Shown here in pieces: positions 8,913 to 15,264 of a stretch of 28,963 bases of DNA (within the stretch, counting starts at the first letter, position 1; every line of letters starts with the position of its first letter). The translations under genes were made by a program, and so were the position numbers. The notes under the pieces are model-generated. The model searched no databases and was not told the DNA's origin. It saw nothing but the letters and a program-made list of their open reading frames with translations. Origin of the DNA: JBBSBY01 sp038250835. Its GTDB lineage: Bacteria > Desulfobacterota > Desulfomonilia > Desulfomonilales > Desulfomonilaceae. The stretch lies in the NCBI GenBank assembly GCA_038250835.1, contig JBBSBY010000040.1, positions 1 to 28,963 of the forward strand. Direction: 5' to 3'.

Positions 8913-10145
8913 ATGAAAAAATGTTTTTCGGCGCTTTCGGTCCCAGCTATCATACTACTAATAGTCGCTCAAGCTGGAGCCGGCATAAACTACGAAAAGG
9001 AGCACGATTATATCCCAAAGGTTCATAATATCATTTTCCTGTTTGACGTATCTGATTCCATGTTGGCGGGATATCCTAAGAATTCCGATCTCCAGCGGCT
9101 TTTCATCGCCTCGCGGGCGCTCGGAATGTTCCATAAAGTCATGCCCCACATTCCGCACTGGCAATACGATCTGAATGCGGCTCTTGTTACCTACGGAGAC
9201 TGCGTTGTTCCGAGACTGCTCATCCCTTTGGGCCCCTTTGCCAGGGAAAAGTTTAAACCAGTATATGGATGCTTACGGGATTATTCAACCGGTCCGTTCA
9301 AAACCGCTTCTTTGGCTCACGGGCTTCAGTTGTCCGGTTCCATCTCCACCGCTGCCTCGGGCAGAACCGCTGTGGTGATCTTCTCGGATGGCGGCGGGTC
9401 GGGTGAATGTCCCCAAAGAACGGCCGCTGCGCTAAAAAAGGAACTTGGCGACAATGTCCAAGTCTATGCCGTTTATTTTGGCGAATATGAAGTCGGGTGG
9501 CGAAATCTTTATGAAGTATGCAAACTCACCGGCGGCTACGCTCGCAAATGGGAAGAAGTGAGAACGCTCCAACAGATGAAAAAATTTGTTCGGGATATAA
9601 CCATACGAGAGATAATGTTTCCGTATCCAGAGTTATTTTTTCAAGACGATAGCGCTGAAATACTTCCAACTGAAGCTCTGAAACTTGAAGCTGTGGCTAA
9701 TTTCTTATTGTCTATACCTCAATATCATTTGCAAATTGATGGACACACAACATTTTTCGGCGATCCCGCCGACAATAAAAAGCTTGCGCTGGCGAGAGCT
9801 GAAATTGTTAGAGACACTTTGGTAAAGGTATTTCACATCCACCCTCTGAGAATCCATGTGAGATCTTGGGGTGAAGACATGCCTAGGTACGATAATCAAA
9901 ATCCTGATATAGCTCAGAGGAATCGTGAAGCGAATCTGTATCTACGGCTGCCGCTTAGAAATTATCCATATGATGAAAAGCATTTACACACTTTTGGAGT
10001 CAATGCGGTAGGGGATTTATATAACACTCAGGAGCGAGGTAAGGATACGGAATGGGCTTGGCCGGCGGAACCTGTTCCCTCGCCCAGCACATTGCTGCCG
10101 TCCAGACCCCCGAAGATGATGCCGATTAAGCTGCAACCACGCTAA
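8913..10145 (+). CDS. exported VWA-domain protein with OmpA-like peptidoglycan-binding domain
   Basis: A 410-residue protein with a signal peptide (residues 1-24, MKKC then hydrophobic, ending AGAG). A von Willebrand A domain covers about residues 38-230, with the metal-ion-dependent adhesion motif DVSDS at 45-49, Thr131 and the FSDG Asp at 159. An OmpA-type domain covers about 243-347, recognised by IDGHTTFFGDP (275-285), LALARAEIV (291-299) and NREANLYL (337-344), the usual peptidoglycan-binding pattern. A short Pro-rich tail follows. It probably sits in the periplasm attached to the cell wall and uses the VWA domain to hold a partner; the partner is unknown. ATG 8913 is preferred over ATG 8907 because GGGAG (8901-8905) then has seven bases of spacing rather than one. 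Confidence 0.82.
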   Translation: MKKCFSALSVPAIILLIVAQAGAGINYEKEHDYIPKVHNIIFLFDVSDSMLAGYPKNSDLQRLFIASRALGMFHKVMPHIPHWQYDLNAALVTYGDCVVPRLLIPLGPFAREKFKPVYGCLRDYSTGPFKTASLAHGLQLSGSISTAASGRTAVVIFSDGGGSGECPQRTAAALKKELGDNVQVYAVYFGEYEVGWRNLYEVCKLTGGYARKWEEVRTLQQMKKFVRDITIREIMFPYPELFFQDDSAEILPTEALKLEAVANFLLSIPQYHLQIDGHTTFFGDPADNKKLALARAEIVRDTLVKVFHIHPLRIHVRSWGEDMPRYDNQNPDIAQRNREANLYLRLPLRNYPYDEKHLHTFGVNAVGDLYNTQERGKDTEWAWPAEPVPSPSTLLPSRPPKMMPIKLQPR

Positions 10146-10156
10146 TCGCTACCACG

Positions 10157-10187
10157 GAAGCAAACGAGCATCACTCACGTTTGCTTC
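10157..10187 (+). terminator. terminator-like hairpin after the VWA-OmpA gene
   Basis: GAAGCAAACG (10157-10166) pairs perfectly with CGTTTGCTTC (10178-10187) around an 11-base loop, starting 12 bases past the stop codon. The bases after it are only partly T-rich, so it may protect the RNA end rather than stop transcription alone. Confidence 0.5.
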
Positions 10188-10400
10188 TATTGCTTTGAAA
10201 TACTCTGGAATCATGAATTGAGCGTTTAACGGCAGAATCGTGGCGACCAACAGACCCGAATTCAAATTACTTTAAGGATGTATTTAAGAGGTCCTCGAAA
10301 CTAGTCACGGATTCAAAGATCATAATTCCTGACTTATTCGACCATCCGAATCACATAGAAGCTATGGAGCTTACTCATGCATTCAGGGCTTATCAACATC

Positions 10401-10420
10401 ATTCCAGCGTACACTGGAAT
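10401..10420. repeat. short REP-like palindrome
   Basis: ATTCCAG (10401-10407) and CTGGAAT (10414-10420) form a 7-bp stem with a six-base loop, followed by CCAGG. Palindromes of this ATTCC(A/C)G...GGAAT type are common as dispersed intergenic repeats in many bacteria. No second clear copy is visible here. Confidence 0.4.
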
Positions 10421-10660
10421 CCAGGAAGATCTGGGTCCCAACTTTCGTTGAGACGATGGAAAAAAACGCCATTCCGATGGAACTTTCGAAAAACACTCTA
10501 GAATAAAGCCGCACTCGCTTCATATTAATTCCGATATTTTGGGCGCTCATCCAACAATCTTCCAATAATTGATAGTTGACCACGGCACAAACAGTCCTTT
10601 TTCACTCTTTTAGGCTATGCCTTTAATTTTAGAGGGAGAGAGAAAACTGCTGTTTTGTAC

Positions 10661-10690
10661 TTGACACATTGAATAAATTTGCTTTTTACT
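10661..10690 (+). promoter_or_regulatory. candidate promoter of the KaiC-like/XRE/cupin regulator gene
   Basis: A perfect TTGACA (10661-10666) is followed after 18 bases by TTTACT (10685-10690), a weak -10 box lacking the conserved second-position A. The leader to ATG 10736 would be about 40 bases. A weak promoter subject to regulation, perhaps autoregulation, is plausible but not shown. Confidence 0.4.
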
Positions 10691-10735
10691 AATTTGTTAT
10701 GCTCAAAATTCAAAGTTTTTTGACAAGAGGCTTAA

Positions 10736-12043
10736 ATGGTAGAGAAGAGCGGAAAGGGACAAGTCACATCCGGCATTGATCAGCTGGATCAAATTCTGGG
10801 GGGACTCTTCATTGGTGACAACGTGGTATGGTACGACGACGCCGGCAGTCTGGCTTCGATATTTTGTTTACGTTTTATACAGTCATCAGTTCTAGAAAAT
10901 AAACCCATCATATACGTTAGCTTCGATAGATCACCAAAGAACCTACTCGAACATTTGGGGGCGCTTGCCGAGAATCCGCAGCTCACTATTATTGACTGCT
11001 TTACCTGGGGCAAAGGCGCAGGGTCGGACGTTTTCTTGAGGTTTTACTACGAAGCCCGGCCTGAGTGGCCGTGCCGACTAATAAGAGTGGATGAACCGAG
11101 GCAGGTAAATCAAGTCATGGATGCCTTGTACGGCATTCTGGCCAACTACTCCGACGATGTAAGACTGGTATTTGAAAGTATTACAGGTATGCAGGAATTG
11201 TGGGGCGGCGAGGATCACATAATCAACTTCTATAGCCATTCTTGCCCTCGCCTTTATGAATTAAACACCATCGCTTACTGGATAATGGAAAAAAACGCCC
11301 ATTCAACCAAACTCAGAGCCCAGATCAACCAAATAGCCCAGGTTGCAATTGAACTCTCAATAAAGCGCGGAACCACCTCGCTCACCATTCTTAAAGCAGA
11401 AAAACGCGGCATGGACAATCTTCATAGACCTTACAACTATTGGACGCGAGATCTGTCCGTTGTATTTGAAGAAGATGATAGATCTTCCGGTCCTTTAGAC
11501 TTGGGGGCCAGAATTAAGGAAGTGCGCACCAAAAGAAGTTTGTCGCAAACGGAACTTGCCAAGTTGGTGGGGGTGACGCCGAGCACGATCTCTCAGGTGG
11601 AAAGCAATCTCATATACCCTTCTTTGCCCGCTCTCGTGAAGATGGCGGAAGTGCTTTCCGTAGAAGTGAGCTCATTTTTTCAAAGAAAGGATCGAACGCT
11701 GAAAAGACTGGTCTTTTCTTCTCCTGACGCAGTGAAGGTAAAATTACTTGATTTATCGGAAGAAAAGGCGGTTGCAAAAACACTTATTCCCGTCGATTTT
11801 GAAGCAAAGGCTGAACCCTCGCTTTTGGAAATAGCTCCGGACACGAAGCTGTCTTCACACTTTTACATGCATAAGGGAGAGGAGATGGGCTATTTAATTT
11901 CAGGAAAATTGCAAATGTCCGTGGGAAAAGCCGTCCACAAATTACGAGCGGGTGATGTAATTTATCTAACTTCGGATATACCGACAGCATGGCACAATCC
12001 CGGTCCCGGAGTTGCCAAACTACTTTGGATAAAAGTCAATTAA
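10736..12043 (+). CDS. degenerate KaiC/RecA-like domain fused to XRE helix-turn-helix and cupin regulator
   Basis: A 435-residue three-part protein. Residues 1-245 have the KaiC/GvpD-type RecA fold pattern (TSGIDQLDQILGGLFIGD at 11-28, then alternating strands such as PIIYVSF and VRLVFESI). The Walker A loop that should read GxPGTGKT is replaced near residues 33-39 by YDDAGSL, without the catalytic Lys, so ATP hydrolysis is unlikely. Residues 256-310 are an XRE helix-turn-helix (IKEVRTKRSLSQTELAKLVG, then TPSTISQVESN). Residues 363-433 are a cupin with His375, His379, Glu383 and His420 as possible metal ligands. HTH-cupin proteins are known small-molecule-responsive repressors or activators; the KaiC-like part may act as a protein-binding module. 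A good AAGAGG ribosome site precedes ATG 10736. The target genes are unknown. Confidence 0.78.
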   Translation: MVEKSGKGQVTSGIDQLDQILGGLFIGDNVVWYDDAGSLASIFCLRFIQSSVLENKPIIYVSFDRSPKNLLEHLGALAENPQLTIIDCFTWGKGAGSDVFLRFYYEARPEWPCRLIRVDEPRQVNQVMDALYGILANYSDDVRLVFESITGMQELWGGEDHIINFYSHSCPRLYELNTIAYWIMEKNAHSTKLRAQINQIAQVAIELSIKRGTTSLTILKAEKRGMDNLHRPYNYWTRDLSVVFEEDDRSSGPLDLGARIKEVRTKRSLSQTELAKLVGVTPSTISQVESNLIYPSLPALVKMAEVLSVEVSSFFQRKDRTLKRLVFSSPDAVKVKLLDLSEEKAVAKTLIPVDFEAKAEPSLLEIAPDTKLSSHFYMHKGEEMGYLISGKLQMSVGKAVHKLRAGDVIYLTSDIPTAWHNPGPGVAKLLWIKVN

Positions 12044-12196
12044 TTTCATTCCGTGAAGTCTCCGAAGCGATTTCTGTGAGGCATGTTCGATTTTGACCGA
12101 AAGCGCCGTTGGTTTAACTCTCGACCATCGGGATCTACTATCTATTGCAATTCCGGCAAGCTATCATCACACATACAAATGAGTTTTCCTTATTTG

Positions 12197-12306
12197 ATAC
12201 TATTTCGCTTTTAAATTTCGTAACATCCTGTTGAGGACCCTCACCCTACCCTTCTCCAAGGCTGGAGAGGGAACTGAAAGGATAGCGATGTTATATGCTT
12301 TACTGC
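12197..12306. repeat. dispersed intergenic repeat, copy 2
   Basis: This is the partner of 6924-7029. It has the same outer arms TAACATC (12221-12227) and GATGTTA (12287-12293) and the inner stem CCCTTCTCC (12249-12257) with GGAGAGGG (12264-12271). It differs by an extra six bases near 12213-12218 and scattered substitutions. It lies in the gap between two convergent genes, just past the 3' end of the VOC gene. Confidence 0.8.
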
Positions 12307-12323
12307 GAACCGGTATGAGTCGG

Positions 12324-12902
12324 CTAATCATTATCGAACAGTTCTTTGCCTTGCCCAGGGTATGTGACTCTTTCATCCGGTGGTGTGCATTCGGTAACCT
12401 CAGGCCATATTCCGGACTGAGGCTCCGGTCCAAGCTCAGCGGCTTGTGTCGGCTTCTTGTCGCCATAAATGGGACACGAGGCAATATTCACATCCGGCAC
12501 GTTATAGCTAAACTCTACAGGTATGTTATTGGGATCAAAAGAATACAATGAATAGATAAAGCCATGGTCCACCACCTCGGAGGCCCAAAATCCCGCAGCC
12601 TCCAATCTATCTTTAAGCTCCCAAAGAGAATCCTTGTCCTCTACTCCCAATGAAACATGATCAAATGTTATCGGCCCTTTGAGGGGCGCCCCATGGTCCT
12701 TTTCCAAACAGGGCTCCGCCCCGTCCCATTCAAAAAATGCGATATAAGAACAGGGGGCAATTTCAAAGAAATAATGTCTATAGCCGGGATGCCCCATTGT
12801 TAGCACCATTCGGAAACCAAGGAGATCGCGCCAATATTTAATTGTGGCGTCCATATCAGCGGTAACCATGGCTAAGTGATTCAAGCCGTTGAATTTAATC
12901 AT
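12324..12902 (-). CDS. VOC-family (glyoxalase/dioxygenase fold) metalloenzyme
   Basis: A 192-residue protein built of two beta-alpha-beta-beta-beta modules, the vicinal oxygen chelate fold. The four expected metal ligands are in place: His9 (GLNHLAMVT), Glu58 (FFEWD), His82 (FDHVSLGV) and Glu130 (IPVEFSYN). It starts at ATG 12902 with AGGA upstream on the minus strand. The family includes glyoxalase I, extradiol dioxygenases, fosfomycin and bleomycin resistance proteins, and methylmalonyl-CoA epimerase. The length and the C-terminal tail of about 60 residues do not match the usual epimerase of about 135 residues, so that role is not assigned even though propionate genes are nearby. The substrate is unknown. 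It converges with the upstream regulator gene and is not in an operon. Confidence 0.72.
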   Translation of the reverse strand: MIKFNGLNHLAMVTADMDATIKYWRDLLGFRMVLTMGHPGYRHYFFEIAPCSYIAFFEWDGAEPCLEKDHGAPLKGPITFDHVSLGVEDKDSLWELKDRLEAAGFWASEVVDHGFIYSLYSFDPNNIPVEFSYNVPDVNIASCPIYGDKKPTQAAELGPEPQSGIWPEVTECTPPDERVTYPGQGKELFDND

Positions 12903-13139
12903 TGTGTGTCCTGCTTGATGTTGCGTCGCAAATTAGTCTTAAACCAGATCAATATTCTCACAACTTGATGGTTCAATGATGAAGTTAAATTTTCAAATCG
13001 ATAATTAGGCGATAATATTTGAGCCGTTGCGTCCATGTTTGACAAGAGTCCTTACACTGCGTTTAGCCGATGTAAATGTTAGTTTCGTAAAGTGATTATA
13101 GAAACACGAGTATTTCTCATTATAGGAGGAGGTCTTTAA

Positions 13140-13229
13140 ATGTGTTTTCATTACTATATAAAAAATAAGATAGTACTGTTCAAAGTTCTTGACAAGTCGA
13201 CCGTGGAGGTGGTATTCGTAAGGCTTTGA
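13140..13229 (+). CDS. possible 29-residue leader peptide or small protein
   Basis: ATG 13140 is preceded by AGGAGGAGGT (13124-13133) at six bases spacing, a near-perfect match to the 16S anti-Shine-Dalgarno sequence and the strongest ribosome site in the window. The frame encodes 29 residues beginning MCFHYYIKNK and ending VVFVRL, with a Tyr/Phe/Val-rich composition. Its TGA at 13227 overlaps a TTG that could begin a 74-codon frame (13226-13450) whose product is not recognised. No known family matches. It could be a regulatory leader of the dsr transcript or an independent small protein; chance cannot be excluded. Confidence 0.4.
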   Translation: MCFHYYIKNKIVLFKVLDKSTVEVVFVRL

Positions 13230-13610
13230 AATTCTTGCTTTCTGGTCCCGATTCGATACCGAAGCGGCGCCCAATCAAGACTAAAATTTCGCTCAATGGT
13301 AGGAGCTTTGCGTGGGGCCGGCTCCCCAAATCTGCGGCAGAGGCGTTGACGCAAACGTATCGTTGCTCGGAAAATCGCGCAATTAAACATGTCCTACAAA
13401 CTAGCTGTAGGATTCTGAATATTTGTAAGCCGTCCCGACACGAGCTTTAAGTTAACGGAATCGGCTCTACGAACCGTGCTCTATCGCAGCATTTCCAGTT
13501 CTAAATTGCGCATAACGAGCTCCCTTTTGAGACTTTAAAATTGTAAAGGCCGGCCCAATTCTTCCAACACTTGCGTTGGTTTTGAATTTGTAGCGTCTCC
13601 GGTCGCAGAT

Positions 13611-13626
13611 TAATTTACGTAAATTA
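13611..13626. promoter_or_regulatory. perfect 16-bp palindrome, candidate operator upstream of the dsr operon
   Basis: TAATTTACGTAAATTA is its own reverse complement and lies 64 bases before the RsbRD start. It is the size expected for a dimeric repressor or activator site. A weak promoter with TTGTAG (13588-13593), 17 bases and TAATTT (13611-13616) would overlap its left half. No transcription factor can be named. Confidence 0.45.
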
Positions 13627-13689
13627 GAAGCGTGTGTTTGCGCTTGTTGGAAGGTCAATCGAGTTCCGGCAAAAGGTCACTACTACAAA

Positions 13690-14226
13690 ATGTTACAAGA
13701 GATACTTGTTCGTGAAAAAGCCTCTATTATTAAGAAATGGTTTGAACTCATCATAAGGACTTATCCCGGCGATTCATCCCATTTTCTATCCTCTCAAACC
13801 GATCAATTCGCCAACCCGGTCAGGGCAAATCTGTTGAAAGGGCTGGATGGTATCTATGACGGCCTGATTAACGACAAGTTGGATTCACCGGAGGTAGCCG
13901 AGTCCCTGGACGTGATCATCCGGATTCGTGCAATTCAGGATTTCACTCCCGCCGACGCTCTGGTATTTGTCTTTTTTCTCAAGAATGCGATTTTGGAAGC
14001 CGTAGCAAAGTTAATCCAAGAAAATAAGAGTTTTGAAGAATTATTGACTTTTATGTCAAGAGTGGATAGGCTGGCCCTCCTGGCCTTTAATGTCTATACC
14101 CAATGCCGTGAAAGATTATTTGAAGTTAGAGTGGCGGAACTCAAGCGCCAGACTTCACGGATTCTTGAAAGAGTCAGCCGGAAGTATGGGGCGCCCGAGG
14201 ATTGGCTCCCTGATGACGATAAATAG
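13690..14226 (+). CDS. RsbRD N-terminal-domain protein preceding dsrM
   Basis: A 178-residue all-helical soluble protein of the RsbRD N-terminal domain type. It starts MLQEILVREKASIIKKWFELI, has a central RIRAIQDFTPADALVFVFFL motif (residues about 77-97), and closes with a charged, possibly coiled segment. A gene of this family directly upstream of dsrMKJOP is a recurring arrangement in sulfate-reducing Deltaproteobacteria, which supports the call. In stressosome proteins the domain has a globin-like sensor fold; here it stands alone, so a sensing or assembly role for the Dsr membrane complex is inference. The gap to dsrM is only 28 bases, so it is probably the first gene of the operon. The ribosome site is poor (AAGG about 13 bases upstream), so the start is somewhat uncertain. 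Confidence 0.8.
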   Translation: MLQEILVREKASIIKKWFELIIRTYPGDSSHFLSSQTDQFANPVRANLLKGLDGIYDGLINDKLDSPEVAESLDVIIRIRAIQDFTPADALVFVFFLKNAILEAVAKLIQENKSFEELLTFMSRVDRLALLAFNVYTQCRERLFEVRVAELKRQTSRILERVSRKYGAPEDWLPDDDK

Positions 14227-14254
14227 CCCAACAGCAAAATCGAGGTGATGGCAG

Positions 14255-15262
14255 ATGAACGCATGGTTTTCCCTATTCGCATCCCTGTTCATAGTGGTCG
14301 GTCTCGTTTTGATCGCACTACTTGGGACTGGATCGATAGGCCTGTATTCGGTTTTCGGGATTGCAATTCCCTATGTGTCCATGGTCCTGTTTTTTGGGGG
14401 AATACTGTATACAATTTGGAAATGGGCGAAAACGCCCGTTCCCTTTAAAATTCCTTCCACGTGTGGCCAAGGCAAATCATTACCATGGATGAAATATTCC
14501 GAGCTGGAAAGCCCTTACACCACGTGGGGTGTAATAGGCCGCATGGCTTTGGAAGTGCTTCTTTTTCGTACGCTTTTTCGGAACACCAGAGCGGAACTGA
14601 GAGAAGGGCCGCGTGTCACTTATGGATCGGCCAAATGGCTTTGGCTTTTTGGAATACTGTTTCACTATTCGTTCTTGATCATAATTATAAGACATTTACG
14701 TTTTTTCATTGAACCGGTTCCTTCTTTTGTGGAATTGATAGCCTCAGTGGACGGTTTTTTTCAGATTCTCCTTCCTACCCTGTTTGTTTCAGACATTCTA
14801 TTCCTAGTGGCGGTTACTTACCTTTTCCTGAGGAGAGTTGTCCTTCCACAGATCAGGTATTTATCCTTGCCTGCGGATTTCTTTCCGCTGTTCCTGATCC
14901 TGGGGATCGCCATTTCCGGTGTCCTCATGAGAAACGTCTGGAAAGTGGATTTGCTGAGCGTCAAACAATTAGCATTGGGACTTTTTACCTTTCACCCTGT
15001 AATCCCCCAAACTGGAATAGGCTCTATTTTTTATGTGCATTTGTTTTTAGTGAGCGTGCTGTTCGCATACATCCCGTTCAGCAAAATTATGCACTTAGGT
15101 GGTGTGTTTTTGTCACCAACCCGAAATATGCCTAATAACAATCGTGCTGAACGTTATATCAACCCATGGAATCATCCGGTTAAAGTTCACACTTACGCAG
15201 AATATGAGGACGAGTTTAGAGATAAGATGAAAGAAGCCGGTATCCCGGTGGACAAGGAGTAA
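14255..15262 (+). CDS. dsrM: DsrM, membrane cytochrome b subunit of the DsrMKJOP complex
   Basis: A 335-residue NarI-like integral membrane protein that carries electrons from the quinone pool or the periplasmic side to DsrK. About six membrane helices are visible (roughly 6-23, 30-52, 125-147, 165-192, 208-225, 255-275). Candidate heme b ligands are His137 and His147 in the third helix and His262 and His280 around the last one. The C-terminal tail of about 50 residues is hydrophilic and likely cytoplasmic, facing DsrK. The ATG at 14255 has GAGGTG nine bases upstream. Only two bases separate its stop from dsrK, a tight operon arrangement. Length and gene order match the known Dsr complex of sulfate reducers. 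Confidence 0.93.
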   Translation: MNAWFSLFASLFIVVGLVLIALLGTGSIGLYSVFGIAIPYVSMVLFFGGILYTIWKWAKTPVPFKIPSTCGQGKSLPWMKYSELESPYTTWGVIGRMALEVLLFRTLFRNTRAELREGPRVTYGSAKWLWLFGILFHYSFLIIIIRHLRFFIEPVPSFVELIASVDGFFQILLPTLFVSDILFLVAVTYLFLRRVVLPQIRYLSLPADFFPLFLILGIAISGVLMRNVWKVDLLSVKQLALGLFTFHPVIPQTGIGSIFYVHLFLVSVLFAYIPFSKIMHLGGVFLSPTRNMPNNNRAERYINPWNHPVKVHTYAEYEDEFRDKMKEAGIPVDKE

Positions 15263-15264
15263 AC

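Larger units (their letters stand above)
10146..10735 (+). other. 590-base spacer with hairpin, palindrome and promoter
   Basis: No supported gene. The spacer holds a 10-bp hairpin just after the VWA-OmpA stop, a short ATTCCAG/CTGGAAT palindrome at 10401-10420, and a promoter candidate at 10661-10690. The minus-strand frame at 10383-10583 has no ribosome site and no recognisable protein. Confidence 0.5.
12903..13689 (+). other. long upstream region of the dsr operon
   Basis: This 787-base region between the divergent VOC gene and the RsbRD gene has no standard-size gene. It holds a small reading frame with a near-ideal ribosome site (13140-13229), hairpins TGGGG/CCCCA at 13313-13328 and TCCTACA/TGTAGGA at 13392-13412, and a perfect palindrome at 13611-13626 inside a wider inverted repeat, CTTCCAACA (13561-13569) and TGTTGGAAG (13645-13653). 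A TTGACA occurs at 13039 and another at 13189, but neither has a convincing -10 partner, so the dsr promoter is not located. Confidence 0.5.

Noticed and set aside
12231..12551. 106-codon plus-strand frame
   Set aside because: It starts inside repeat copy 2 and continues antisense through the VOC gene.
12324..12902. Assignment of the VOC gene as methylmalonyl-CoA epimerase
   Set aside because: The pathway context is tempting, but the protein is about 55 residues too long, is not clustered with the mutase genes and lacks clear epimerase-specific motifs.
13154..13390. 78-codon minus-strand frame in the dsr upstream region
   Set aside because: No ribosome site and no recognisable domain; it overlaps the small plus-strand frame with the strong ribosome site.
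13226..13450. 74-codon plus-strand frame starting with TTG
   Set aside because: It could be coupled to the 29-codon frame, but the rare start, low-complexity basic composition and lack of a known domain leave it unsupported as a gene.
13467..13658. 63-codon minus-strand frame just before the RsbRD gene
   Set aside because: It covers the palindromic region, has no ribosome site and resembles no protein family.
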